IMG/VR virus record: IMGVR_UViG_3300030098_003503
Span: 1 to 35,220 of that record
Strand: one strand, 5' to 3'
DNA length: 35,220 bases
Origin: a virus
The position numbers were made by a program, and so were the translations under genes. This document shows, piece by piece, positions 6,475 to 15,503 of the stretch (positions are counted from its first letter, which is position 1; the number at the start of each line of letters is the position of its first letter). The notes under the pieces are model-generated. The model did not search any database. It saw only the letters and a program-made list of their open reading frames with translations, and was not told where the DNA came from.

Positions 6475-8601
6475 ATGGCTGATCAATCTTTTCTAGACGA
6501 TGAAGAGACAGAAGGGCTAATTAATTTAGACGATAAGCGTGAAGACTATAACAGTGTCATAGGATCTGTTAAGGCTAGGTTTTCTGATGCAGAGACAGGA
6601 AGGAGAAGCGATGAAGAACGCTGGCTTAAAGCGTACAAGAATTATCGTGGTATCTACGACTCGACAACTCAGTACAGAGATAACGAGCGCAGTCAAGTCT
6701 TTGTCAAGATAACCAAGACTAAAGTTCTAGCAGCTTACGGTCAAATTATAGATATACTCTTTGCTAACAATAAGTTTCCTATATCTGTTCAGGCGACTCC
6801 TATGCCAGAAGGCATTGACAAGTATGCTCACCTGTCTCCATTTCCAGTTCAAGAAGGTTCTCCTGATGATGTTGGGTTTGAAGGTGATGGCATGGAGCTA
6901 CTTCCAGGAGCTATGCAAGCAACACCTATGCAGCAACAGCAGCAAGGACCGCAAGCAGCAGAACTTGGAGGACTAGAAGACAAGTACGAAGGTGCTAATC
7001 TGGCTTCTGGCCCTGCACGTATGGGCGAACCACAGATAAGTCCAGCAGCAGAAGCAGCAAGAAACATGGAAACTTGCATACACGATCAGCTACTAGACAC
7101 TAATGCAGTGACTGTTTTGAGACACTCTATATTCGAGTGTGCTTTGCTTGGAACTGGAATAGTAAAAGGTCCGTTTAATTATAACAAAACAATACACAAC
7201 TGGGAGGGCGGTCAATACAGCCCTATCGACAGAACAGTACCTAGAGTAGAAGCTGTTAGCTGTTGGGATTTTTATCCAGACCCCAGTGCTACAAGTCTGG
7301 AAGATGCAGATTACGTGATACAGCGACACAGAATGAACAGAGAGCAGGTACGTGATCTTACTAATCGTCCATTCTTTAACCAAGAGGCAATAGAAAATGT
7401 TTTACAAAGTGGTCCAAATTACGAAGAAAAGTATTATGAAACTACTCTCTATGCTAATGACGATGATCCGAATTATCAAGGACGGCGTTTTGAAATATTT
7501 GAGTATTGGGGTACAATGGATGCGAAGTTTGCTGAAGAAATCGGTATTGAAGCTCCAAGAGAAGTTAAGCAAGGTGACGCAATCCAAGTCAACATCTGGA
7601 TCTCAGGAAACGAAATCCTCAGATTCGTAGCTAACCCTTTTATACCTGCAAGAATACCTTATCAGGCTTTTCCATACGAACTCAACCCCTACCAGCTATT
7701 TGGTGTAGGTGTTGCTGAGAACATGGAGGATAGCCAGATGCTGATGAATGGTCACATTCGTATGGCAATAGATAACCTAGCATTAGCTGGTAATCTTGTA
7801 TTCGATATAGACGAAACTCAGCTTGTACCTGGACAGACAATGGACGTATATCCTGGAAAAATATTCAGGAGGCAGTCTGGTGTTACAGGTACTGCAGTTA
7901 ACGGCATAAAGTTTCCTAGCACTGCTGGTGAAAATGTACAGATGTTCGACAAAGCAAGGCAGCTTGCAGACGAACAGACAGGAATACCCTCTATTGTACA
8001 CGGACAGACAGGCGTTACAGGAACAGGACGTACTGCTGCTGGACTAAGCATGTTAATGTCCAGCGCAGGATTGAGTGTAAAGACAGTAATAAAGAACATA
8101 GATGACTTTTTACTGAAGCCACTAGGAGAGTCTTTCTTTCAGTGGAACATGCAGTTTAACGAGAGAACACCAGAAAAGATAGGTGATCTTGAGATTAAAC
8201 CTAAAGGAACCAGCGCAGTAATACAAAAAGAAGTACGCACACAACGATTAACAGCTTTACTCCAGACAGTTGCGAATCCGATGCTAGCACCGTTCATTAA
8301 GATACCAAACCTAATCAGGGAGCTTGCCATAAGTCAAGATATGGACCCTGATGAGTTAGTAAACGATATGAGCGATGCAGCAATTTTTGCTGAAATGTTA
8401 AAGGGGTTAATGCCAAATGATCAACAAGGAACAGGCGCAGAAGCTGCTGCCACTAGCCAACAGCCAACTGGAATGGGAGGGACTGGAGAGTTACCTGAAG
8501 GAACTGGCCCAAATGATGAGACAGCAGTTGGTGGTGGAGGTATCGGAATTGGAAGTGCGCCGACTGCAGGGGAAGCTGGCTTTACTGGAAATCTTAATTA
8601 A
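6475..8601 (+). CDS. Portal protein
   Basis: The 708-residue protein probably forms the dodecameric portal at the head vertex, through which DNA enters and to which the tail adaptor binds. Its N-terminus (ERWLKAYKNYRGIYDS, then VKITKTKVLAAYGQIIDILF) and its middle (WEGGQYSPIDRTVPRVEAV followed by the CWDFYPDPSATSLEDADY segment) are typical of large podovirus-type portals. Residues about 135-200 hold a low-complexity insert with a run of five glutamines. The last 60 residues are Gly/Thr-rich and probably disordered. Genome position and size (P22-like, about 700 residues) support the call. I see no frameshift. Confidence 0.85.
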   Translation: MADQSFLDDEETEGLINLDDKREDYNSVIGSVKARFSDAETGRRSDEERWLKAYKNYRGIYDSTTQYRDNERSQVFVKITKTKVLAAYGQIIDILFANNKFPISVQATPMPEGIDKYAHLSPFPVQEGSPDDVGFEGDGMELLPGAMQATPMQQQQQGPQAAELGGLEDKYEGANLASGPARMGEPQISPAAEAARNMETCIHDQLLDTNAVTVLRHSIFECALLGTGIVKGPFNYNKTIHNWEGGQYSPIDRTVPRVEAVSCWDFYPDPSATSLEDADYVIQRHRMNREQVRDLTNRPFFNQEAIENVLQSGPNYEEKYYETTLYANDDDPNYQGRRFEIFEYWGTMDAKFAEEIGIEAPREVKQGDAIQVNIWISGNEILRFVANPFIPARIPYQAFPYELNPYQLFGVGVAENMEDSQMLMNGHIRMAIDNLALAGNLVFDIDETQLVPGQTMDVYPGKIFRRQSGVTGTAVNGIKFPSTAGENVQMFDKARQLADEQTGIPSIVHGQTGVTGTGRTAAGLSMLMSSAGLSVKTVIKNIDDFLLKPLGESFFQWNMQFNERTPEKIGDLEIKPKGTSAVIQKEVRTQRLTALLQTVANPMLAPFIKIPNLIRELAISQDMDPDELVNDMSDAAIFAEMLKGLMPNDQQGTGAEAAATSQQPTGMGGTGELPEGTGPNDETAVGGGGIGIGSAPTAGEAGFTGNLN

Positions 8602-8642
8602 TTTAAAAGATGCAACGCAAGCTACAATAAAGGCACATAAGG

Positions 8643-11600
8643 ATGGCAGACACAACACTTGAAAATTTAGCTACACAATTAGAAAGCGCATTAGGTGTAG
8701 AAACAGGAACTACCATAACTCCTGGAACTATAGCTCCTGTTGGTGTTACAACTTTAGGAGGCAAAAGAAAATTATCTTGGCCTGAAATAGTTAGAAGATT
8801 ACAGGAAGGCGCAGGTCTAACATCTTCTGAGTTGCTCCCAGACATACCTGCTGGTGTTACAGCCCCTTCATTTTACAGAGCAGGGATAACATCTGGATTG
8901 TTGCCAAGCGGTGCTAAAACTTTTGCTCAAGCTCCTTTTAGCGGATTTGCAGGAAGAACTGCTGCAGCACAAGGGCAAACACAAGCTGCTGCTACCGCCT
9001 CAGTAGATGCTCCTGCTACTGAAACTTCTCTTGCTGTTCAACAACGAAGACCTATAACTACAGAACAACTTGAAACTAGCGCAGACGCAGATGATCTATC
9101 TGGTTCAGCAGGAGCCATATCTTTTCCTGGAGAAATAGGTTTTGGAGGTATTCTTGGAGCCATAGCAGGAATTGTATCAGGATCTCCAGCAAGTGTAGGA
9201 AGCCTAGCTTCAAATATGTTCGGCAATATAAAAGATGTACAATCAGGTAAAAAAGATTTGTATTACAATGTTTCAGGAGCTTCTGCAGATCAAATGGAAG
9301 AATGGTACAACAGAGGCGAGTTTGGAGATATTTCAACTAAAGAAGGAAAAGAAATTGCAGATAAAGTTTTAGAACTTTGGAGAGAAGGAACAGAAGCAAT
9401 AACATTTGACGGTCTGGAAGCTAACCCTTTTACTGGAAAACCTTACCATCCTTTAGATCTTGAAGATAGGGAATTTGGAGAAGCTGCAAGAGAAGATTCT
9501 TTTTTTAAAAAGTATTTGTCTCCTATTTTAGATGGTTTGGGTTTTGATGATCCTACGCCTATTGGTCCTGCTGGATATTTACCAAACGGAAACTACAGAG
9601 ATGAGTTTGGCAGGGAAATGTTGTTTGGTGATGAAGACACTTTTAAACAAGCACTGACAACAAAAGAAGGATTTAATAATTTACAACAAGCTATAGATGC
9701 AAGAGGTGGGTTTGGAAGAGCAAGTTTCAGGCAGTTCGATCCTAATTTAAAACCGTTATTTGATCAAGCTGTAGAAGCATATGGCGGTGCGTCTAACAGC
9801 GACAATGGTGAAAGTCTACATTTTGGATGGCAGCCAAATCCTAACTTGTTTGATCGGGATTATGTTCTTAGTGAAAAAGATTTTGATTATCAAGGAGTAA
9901 ATCTTTTAGGAGTTGGTGAATATTACGATATGCTTCAGGGGGGCATTTCTATACATCCAGATCTTGGAGGACAGTATAGTTCCAGAAGCATGATGAGCCA
10001 AAAAGGGTATGAACAAAGCATAGGAATACTACCAACGTGGACTTATGACTATGATTTTACAGATGGTCAACTAGACGACAAGGTTACTTTAAAAGGAGTT
10101 GAGCGATACAACCCTTTCGCAACATCTCAGGGGTCAATGGCAGGATGGGCAGGTTGGCAAGACGATCCTGAACAAGACATGGCAGAAGCTTTTGATTATT
10201 ACGGAGATTACACTGAAGGCACTCAAGATATGTCAAAAGCTTTTGACTATGGATTAGTAGAAGGAAGTGAAGAAGCTGGTGGACAATGGCAGTCCGATGA
10301 CGATGCATCTGCTGGAGATAATGCATCTGCTGCAAGTGATGGCGCACCTTCAGAAGATTGGTCTGGTTTTTCAGATATATCATTTCAAGAGGGAGGCGAA
10401 GTACCTCAAGCACCTATGCCACAGCAAGGCGCACCAGCAGACATGGCTAATCTGGGTATAATAAATGCGCCAGCAGCAGAACCACAGCAAGGCGGTCAAA
10501 AATCTGTACAGGACGACATACCAAGAGAAGCAGATGAGGGTGATTACATTCTTCCTTACGAGACTGTTCTTCTTACAGGCTTAAACCAACTAAACAGATA
10601 CGCCAGAGAAGCTATAAAACTTGCTATGGAAAATAATATTGAATTAACTGGAACAGACATAGATCCAACAGATGACGTTCCAATAAAAGTGAGCAACTAC
10701 GAGTACCATATTCCTAAAGTGCTAGTGCCGTTTTTTGGAGGCGGTAAGAAGTATCTAGACAAGATAAGGGATGAAGGTCTTGCATTACGCAAAAGACTAG
10801 AAGAAGAAAAACAACCTTCTATGCAAGAACAGCAACCTATGCCTGAAGAACAACCTCAACAAATGGCTCAAGCACCTCAAGCACCTCAAGCACCTATGAT
10901 GCAAAAAGGTGGCTTTGTTATGAACCCTAACGAACAAAAACAACCTACAGTAGAAGCTATGTTGGAATCAGATACAACACAGGCACAAGAGTCTTCTTAC
11001 AATCAAATGCAAGCATTGGAGCGCACAAGAAAACAAGCACAGCAACCTCCTATGGTTGACCCAACTGGAAAGATAGTACAACAAGGTTTTTCAGCACCGC
11101 AAGGGTATGCAGATGCTGGCCCTGTTGATGGAGCAAAACAGGCACAAACACCTCCCATACCTGGAAGAAAACAACCGCTTCAAGAAAGACCTTATTTTAA
11201 AGAAGCTTTAGAAAATTTTAACGCCTATTCTAACATACCAGACATAGACATGGCTGTTTTAATGGCTATGGGTGAAGCTAGATCAGAAGAAAGTGAATTA
11301 CCTAGTGAAGATGGTATGAGAGCTGTACTTCATGTAATGAAAAACAGAGTTAGTGAAAAAGGTTTTCCAAATAGTTTAAAGGAAGTTATTTTGCAACCAA
11401 GAGCGTTTTCAACAATACCTGATTTTGGTACAAAAGAACATAGTGATGATTTTGAAAAAAGGTTAAATAACTTCAATGTAATGGTAAACACTATGGATGA
11501 TAATGAAATGTATCTAAAATATAAATCTATAGCAGAAAAAATATTTAATAATGATCCTACAGAACCAGACCTTACAAAAGGAGCTACATTCTTTTACAAT

Positions 11601-11744
11601 CCAAAAGGGGTTAAACAAACGCCTAAATTTGCAAAAGATAAAGAACCAGTATATAGGTCAAAAAATCATTTATTTTTTACCACAGGTGGCGAAAACAAAA
11701 ATAAAGGTGGTTTTGTAAAACGAGTGGTAGATAAAGCAGCTTAA
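8643..11744 (+). CDS. Internal virion protein with C-terminal SleB-like cell-wall hydrolase domain
   Basis: The 1033-residue protein is mostly low-complexity: Ala/Gly/Pro-rich at 90-190, Gln/Pro/Met-rich at 580-610 and 720-830. A conserved-looking block lies near 635-665 (READEGDYILPYETVLLTGLNQ). Residues about 867-1000 resemble the SleB/Hydrolase_2 family of lytic transglycosylases: MAMGEARSEE (candidate catalytic Glu near 877), AVLHVMKNRVSEKGFPN, EVILQPRAFS. GG-V tags recur (EGGEV, KGGFV twice, the last at the C-terminus). I infer an ejection or tail-tip protein that opens peptidoglycan during DNA entry. The next gene's ATG follows the stop directly. Confidence 0.7.
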   Translation: MADTTLENLATQLESALGVETGTTITPGTIAPVGVTTLGGKRKLSWPEIVRRLQEGAGLTSSELLPDIPAGVTAPSFYRAGITSGLLPSGAKTFAQAPFSGFAGRTAAAQGQTQAAATASVDAPATETSLAVQQRRPITTEQLETSADADDLSGSAGAISFPGEIGFGGILGAIAGIVSGSPASVGSLASNMFGNIKDVQSGKKDLYYNVSGASADQMEEWYNRGEFGDISTKEGKEIADKVLELWREGTEAITFDGLEANPFTGKPYHPLDLEDREFGEAAREDSFFKKYLSPILDGLGFDDPTPIGPAGYLPNGNYRDEFGREMLFGDEDTFKQALTTKEGFNNLQQAIDARGGFGRASFRQFDPNLKPLFDQAVEAYGGASNSDNGESLHFGWQPNPNLFDRDYVLSEKDFDYQGVNLLGVGEYYDMLQGGISIHPDLGGQYSSRSMMSQKGYEQSIGILPTWTYDYDFTDGQLDDKVTLKGVERYNPFATSQGSMAGWAGWQDDPEQDMAEAFDYYGDYTEGTQDMSKAFDYGLVEGSEEAGGQWQSDDDASAGDNASAASDGAPSEDWSGFSDISFQEGGEVPQAPMPQQGAPADMANLGIINAPAAEPQQGGQKSVQDDIPREADEGDYILPYETVLLTGLNQLNRYAREAIKLAMENNIELTGTDIDPTDDVPIKVSNYEYHIPKVLVPFFGGGKKYLDKIRDEGLALRKRLEEEKQPSMQEQQPMPEEQPQQMAQAPQAPQAPMMQKGGFVMNPNEQKQPTVEAMLESDTTQAQESSYNQMQALERTRKQAQQPPMVDPTGKIVQQGFSAPQGYADAGPVDGAKQAQTPPIPGRKQPLQERPYFKEALENFNAYSNIPDIDMAVLMAMGEARSEESELPSEDGMRAVLHVMKNRVSEKGFPNSLKEVILQPRAFSTIPDFGTKEHSDDFEKRLNNFNVMVNTMDDNEMYLKYKSIAEKIFNNDPTEPDLTKGATFFYNPKGVKQTPKFAKDKEPVYRSKNHLFFTTGGENKNKGGFVKRVVDKAA

Positions 11745-12227
11745 ATGGACATACGTGGTGAATTTATAGACTACATGAAACGTGTAGAGAACGGAAGCAA
11801 GATAGGCTTTAAAGACGGCGTTTGGTATCCGCACCCTTCTCCAGAAGGAGGCAACGATACAATAGGCTACGGCCACAAGCTACAGAACGATCAAGAGTGG
11901 ATGCAGTCTGGCTTGGACAACGATGAAGTGGAAAGACTTCTTATAGGCGACATATCAAAAGCTGCAGAAGGAGCAAGCAGAGTTATATCAGAATTTGGCA
12001 GTGACGACTTTGACAGTCTTTCCCAGAACTGCAAAGAAATATTTACAGATTTTGTATTTAATATTGGTCCTAACGGTTTGCGTAAATTTCCTAAGTTTGT
12101 GAATGCAACGCTAGACGATGAAAAGGACGTAATGCAACAAGAATATAAGCGTTACTATCGTACAGGTAGTGGCGAATTAAGAGAATTGGAACATCGTAAC
12201 TTAGAATTTTCTAAGATGTTCCTCTAA
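11745..12227 (+). CDS. Lysozyme-like peptidoglycan hydrolase (virion-associated candidate)
   Basis: The 160-residue protein begins right after the preceding stop. It carries the lysozyme (GH24-like) signature: RVENG with Glu15 as candidate acid, then GGNDTIGYGHKL around residues 35-46, with Thr39 in the usual catalytic place. The rest is helical (TDFVFNIGP, RKFPKFVN). It has no signal peptide. Fused-looking spacing to the SleB-domain protein and distance from the holin suggest an entry lysin in the virion rather than the lysis enzyme, which is better matched by 27563-28027. Confidence 0.7.
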   Translation: MDIRGEFIDYMKRVENGSKIGFKDGVWYPHPSPEGGNDTIGYGHKLQNDQEWMQSGLDNDEVERLLIGDISKAAEGASRVISEFGSDDFDSLSQNCKEIFTDFVFNIGPNGLRKFPKFVNATLDDEKDVMQQEYKRYYRTGSGELRELEHRNLEFSKMFL

Positions 12228-12292
12228 ACCAATGGCTACCCAAGTAACATGGTGTTGTTTGGCCCCATTGCTAACCTACCGATGGCTACCCA
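12228..12292 (+). repeat. Two-copy direct repeat in the pre-scaffold spacer
   Basis: ACC-N-ATGGCTACCCA occurs at 12228-12242 and 12278-12292, exactly 50 bases apart. Looser similarity continues after each copy (AGTAACATGGTGTTG against AGTAATGTGTTG). Each copy contains an ATG that opens a mini-frame of 24 or 34 codons. I do not call these genes because neither has a ribosome site. The spacer 12228-12372 is the longest gap in the late operon. Confidence 0.55.
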
Positions 12293-12311
12293 TATGTTGC
12301 CAGTAATGTGT

Positions 12312-12339
12312 TGGACAATGTTCTTCGATAACATATTCT
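12312..12339 (+). promoter_or_regulatory. Possible promoter before scaffold/coat genes
   Basis: TGGACA (12312-12317, 5 of 6 to consensus) is followed by 16 bases and TATTCT (12334-12339, 4 of 6). The scaffold and coat proteins directly downstream are needed in high amount, which would justify a promoter. The match is modest and could be chance. Confidence 0.3.
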
Positions 12340-12372
12340 GGAAAAATATGGCCCCAAGAAAGAGAGGTAAAG

Positions 12373-13281
12373 ATGACTGTACGTAATGAAGATGTAAATT
12401 TAGAAGACGAGTACGAAGAAGAACAGGAGCCTACCCCATACGAGAATCAGTATAGGCAAAGCTTAAACGAACCAGACGATGACGAGGTTGAAGACCCCAT
12501 AGATATGGCAACTCCTAAACCTAAAAAGCAAGGTCTGGTTGATAGAAAAGACGGTAATGCAGACACTACCCATGACTACAAAAAACGTTATGGAGACTTG
12601 AAGAAGCATTATGACACAAAGTTAAACGAATGGAAACAGCAACAAGAGCTTCTGGAAGCAAAGCTCTCGATGGCAGAAAAATCTTCGCAAATACCAGAGC
12701 TGCCTAAGACAGAGGAAGAGTTGACAGAGTTCCGTGAAAAGTATCCAGACGTTTACGATGTAGTCGAAACTATCTCAGCTTTGAAGGCAAGTGATCGAGT
12801 TAAAGACATTGAGTCAAGACTTGAAGAGCTAAAAGTAAAGGAGCAGGAAGCTGTTGTTCAAACTGCTGAACAAGAACTTATAAGTATGCACCCTGACTTT
12901 GTTGATCTAAAAGAAAGTGACGAATTTCTTTCATGGCTCGATGAACAGCCAGCTACCTTATCTGATGGTATCTACAAAAATAATACTGATGCTAAATGGG
13001 CAGCAAGAGTTATTGATTTGTACAAAGCGGATAAAGGAACGTCCTCTAAAACGAGGTCAAGAAAGAGGTCTGCTACAAAAGAAAGATCTAAAGCACCACG
13101 CCAAAGTGCTGCTGAAGCCGTAACGAAAACTAAACAAAGACGTTACATTGAAGAGCTTCAGGACGACACTAGAATGTGGACTGTTGAGGAGATTTCCAAG
13201 TTAAAACCTCACGAGTACGCTGCTTTAGAAAAGGATATTGACAAGGCAGCAAAAGAGGGGCGAATAGTAGACTCTCTATAA
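12373..13281 (+). CDS. Capsid scaffolding protein
   Basis: The 302-residue protein is acidic at the N-terminus (DVNLEDEYEEEQEP) and highly charged throughout. A long helical, coiled-coil segment spans about 75-165 (YKKRYGDLKKHYDTKL.. LEAKLSMAEK, DIESRLEELK). A very basic stretch follows near 215-235 (KTRSRKRSATKERSK), and the C-terminal helix is charged. Phage scaffolds commonly have an acidic/coiled-coil body and a basic C-terminal region that binds coat protein. It lies directly before the coat gene, 37 bases away. A ribosome site GAGAGG precedes the start. Confidence 0.75.
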   Translation: MTVRNEDVNLEDEYEEEQEPTPYENQYRQSLNEPDDDEVEDPIDMATPKPKKQGLVDRKDGNADTTHDYKKRYGDLKKHYDTKLNEWKQQQELLEAKLSMAEKSSQIPELPKTEEELTEFREKYPDVYDVVETISALKASDRVKDIESRLEELKVKEQEAVVQTAEQELISMHPDFVDLKESDEFLSWLDEQPATLSDGIYKNNTDAKWAARVIDLYKADKGTSSKTRSRKRSATKERSKAPRQSAAEAVTKTKQRRYIEELQDDTRMWTVEEISKLKPHEYAALEKDIDKAAKEGRIVDSL

Positions 13282-13318
13282 TTACTACTTAAACCTTTTG
13301 TAGAAAGGAGCATAAGCT

Positions 13319-14290
13319 ATGGCTTACGCAACCGCTGCAGGATATGCAAACTTACCTTCTGGTAATTTTGTACCTGTTATCTACAGTCAAAAGGTTCTCA
13401 AGTACTTTCGCAGGTCTTCGGTAGCGGAAGCTATTACCAACACCGATTATTCTGGAGAGATTGAAAACTTCGGTGACACCGTTAATATAATTAAGGAACC
13501 AACCATTTCGGTTTCTTCTTATACTAGGGGTTCCACAGTAAACACGCAAGATTTGGCTGATGACCAAATTCAGCTTGTTGTGGATCAAGGCAATTACTTT
13601 GCTTTTAAGGTAGACGACATTGAAGAGCGTCATTCCCACCTTAACTTTGAGTCACTGGCAACTTCTTCTGGTGCTTACACTTTGAAGAAAGCATTTGACT
13701 ACAACGTTCTTAACAACATCTACAGCAATGCTGCAACAAGCGCAGGTGACACTGGTACGGACGCATCTCCGATTACTGGTACTGGTACAGGTTCTGCTTG
13801 TACTGGTAACGAACTTGCAAATGCTGTGAGTGCTGCTGCTAAAGTTATGGACGAAAACGATGTCCCTTACGAAAACCGTTGGCTAGTTGCCGACCCTGAG
13901 TTCTATGAAGTTTTACGTCAAGCTGACGCTAAACTAATGGATTCCAGTGTTACTGGAGAAGCAGGATCTGCACTAATGAATGGTTTGGTAACGGATCGAA
14001 TCATACATGGCTTCAAGCTGTATCAAACAAACGCTATCGTTAACGGTGGCGATGGTGCTGCTGCAAGTCATACATTTTCATCAACTAATGCTGGTGAGCA
14101 TATCTTCCTATACGGTCATATGAGTGCTGTTGCTACAGCTTCCCATATTGCTAAAACGGAAGTTATTCGTGACCCTGATAGTTTTGCTGACATTGTTCGT
14201 GGTCTTCACGTTTTCGGACGTAAAGTTCTACGAGGCAGTGGCACAGGCTACAAGGGTGTGTTTTCTGGTGTTGTTGATCTTGGCTCGTAA
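13319..14290 (+). CDS. Major capsid (coat) protein
   Basis: The 323-residue protein follows the scaffold with a strong ribosome site (AAAGGAG, 8 bases before ATG). Features typical of HK97-fold coat proteins include the early segment VPVIYSQKVLKYFRRSSV, a beta-rich part (GDTVNIIKEPTISVSSYTRG), VDQGNYFAFKVDDIEE, a helix with ALxxAFDYNV-type pattern, an Ala-rich helix (NELANAVSAAAKVMDE) followed by RWLVADPEFYEVLRQ, and a C-terminal segment HIAKTEVIRDP...GLHVFG. A Thr/Gly-rich insert (about 145-160) may be a surface loop. Codon choice here uses more CGT and GTT than neighbours, as in highly expressed genes. Confidence 0.85.
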   Translation: MAYATAAGYANLPSGNFVPVIYSQKVLKYFRRSSVAEAITNTDYSGEIENFGDTVNIIKEPTISVSSYTRGSTVNTQDLADDQIQLVVDQGNYFAFKVDDIEERHSHLNFESLATSSGAYTLKKAFDYNVLNNIYSNAATSAGDTGTDASPITGTGTGSACTGNELANAVSAAAKVMDENDVPYENRWLVADPEFYEVLRQADAKLMDSSVTGEAGSALMNGLVTDRIIHGFKLYQTNAIVNGGDGAAASHTFSSTNAGEHIFLYGHMSAVATASHIAKTEVIRDPDSFADIVRGLHVFGRKVLRGSGTGYKGVFSGVVDLGS

Positions 14291-14304
14291 GGGGGAAATA
14301 AATC

Positions 14305-14781
14305 ATGGCTACTTATAATAGAACGGCTACTGGTGGTGGAACAGCAGGTCATCCTGCTAACGCTTCAGTGCCTTACGTGGTTACTTCTCCTGTATGGGAC
14401 ACCGCTGATGGTGGTACTGGAGGAGATGTCATTCAACTGATTGACGTTCCTGAAGATACCATGATCGTATCAGGTGTTTTAGAAGTCCTAGAAGCTAGAG
14501 GTAACGGCCAGATTACTATGGATATTGGTTTTACTGGCGGTGACGTAGACTGTTTTGTTGACGGTTCTGCTTGCGCTGCTGGTTTTACACCATTCCTAGA
14601 AGCTGCCGTAGGAGCCTCTGGTTCTAATGCTCGTATGCTGACAAGTGCTGACACTATTGATGCCCTCATCCTTGATGGCGGTTCAACTGGTGAATCCGCA
14701 CTGCGTTTCCGCATACACGTAGTATTGGCAGACGTTTCTAGAAACCCTGTAGAATCAGCTACAGTGTCTACTGGCACGTAA
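14305..14781 (+). CDS. Capsid decoration protein candidate
   Basis: The 158-residue protein starts 14 bases after the coat stop with ribosome site GGGGG/AAA. It is Gly/Thr/Ala-rich, acidic and predicted beta-rich, without hydrophobic spans. Its N-terminus is flexible (MATYNRTATGGGTAGHPAN) and a compact core follows (EDTMIVSGVLEVLEARGNGQ, RFRIHVVLADVS). Small beta proteins directly after the coat gene are often head-decorating proteins. A hairpin at 14798-14827 follows, so coat and this gene may share a strongly expressed transcript. No family is recognised with certainty. Confidence 0.5.
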   Translation: MATYNRTATGGGTAGHPANASVPYVVTSPVWDTADGGTGGDVIQLIDVPEDTMIVSGVLEVLEARGNGQITMDIGFTGGDVDCFVDGSACAAGFTPFLEAAVGASGSNARMLTSADTIDALILDGGSTGESALRFRIHVVLADVSRNPVESATVSTGT

Positions 14782-14797
14782 TCACGCCTAACAGTTT

Positions 14798-14827
14798 TGT
14801 GGGGTTCTGCAAAAATCCCACACCTTT
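14798..14827 (+). terminator. Weak intrinsic terminator or attenuator after the coat genes
   Basis: TGTGGG at 14798-14803 pairs with CCCACA at 14817-14822, followed by CCTTTCTT. The T tract is interrupted, so partial termination is more likely than complete. That would lower expression of the downstream oxygenase genes relative to the coat genes. Confidence 0.45.
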
Positions 14828-14866
14828 CTTGCTTTGTTCACTTGTCCTGTTGAAAGGGGATATAGA

Positions 14867-15502
14867 ATGTTTATTAAATTACTCAATGAAGACGAAATTA
14901 AATCCTGTTTAGACGGTATTGGTAAAGATACTTTTAAAGATGGCAACAAGTCACAGCCATTAGAAGACGTAAAAAATAATAAAGAATCTGTAGGCGTACC
15001 AGAAGAAGTACGTAAACTAATAATTAACAAAATATATGACGCTCATTATATAGATTGTGTGTATTGCCCAACTAGAGTTTCTGTTAATTATTACAATCAG
15101 TATAAAAAAGGAAACTACTATAACCTCCATGTAGATAATTTTAAAGCCTATCCAAAATCTAACAACGTACATTTTGATTATGGCTTTTCAATAAATCTAA
15201 GCGATGAATATGAAGGAGGAGAGATATACTTTAGTACTGAAGTAGGAACTATAGGACGAAAGTTAAAAGCTGGTGAAGCTGCTATATTTCCAATTATCTA
15301 TCCGCATGGGGTGCAGGAAGTAACAAAAGGTTTGAGAACAAACGTGCTTGGATGGTTTTCCTCAAATGTTTCTTACGAACAGTCTTTCATGCTAAAGAAT
15401 TTATACGAGGTAAATCAGCATTTATCACAAGATATTACCAACGGCGCATTCGTGAAATCTGTACTCGTACAAAATTACCTCAAGAAAGAATGGGGTAAAT
15501 AA
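14867..15502 (+). CDS. 2-oxoglutarate/Fe(II)-dependent dioxygenase (PKHD/prolyl-hydroxylase type)
   Basis: The 211-residue protein has its iron and co-substrate sites in order: HVD at 88-90, distal His147 (IYPHGVQEV) and Arg157 (GLRTNVLGW), which binds 2-oxoglutarate. A double-stranded beta-helix pattern surrounds them (FSINLSDEYEGGEIYF, LKAGEAAIFP). These enzymes hydroxylate proteins or small molecules using oxygen. The chosen ATG has ribosome site GAAAGGGG. A longer TTG-started frame from 14834 is possible but unlikely. The gene ends one base before the next oxygenase start. The substrate is unknown; virion protein hydroxylation is an inference from context. Confidence 0.8.
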   Translation: MFIKLLNEDEIKSCLDGIGKDTFKDGNKSQPLEDVKNNKESVGVPEEVRKLIINKIYDAHYIDCVYCPTRVSVNYYNQYKKGNYYNLHVDNFKAYPKSNNVHFDYGFSINLSDEYEGGEIYFSTEVGTIGRKLKAGEAAIFPIIYPHGVQEVTKGLRTNVLGWFSSNVSYEQSFMLKNLYEVNQHLSQDITNGAFVKSVLVQNYLKKEWGK

Positions 15503-15503
15503 A

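Noticed and set aside
12232-12386. Two mini-frames (24 and 34 codons) starting in the repeated ATGGCTACCCA
   Set aside because: No ribosome sites, one overlaps the scaffold start, and the composition is unlike the neighbouring proteins. Kept only as a repeat feature.
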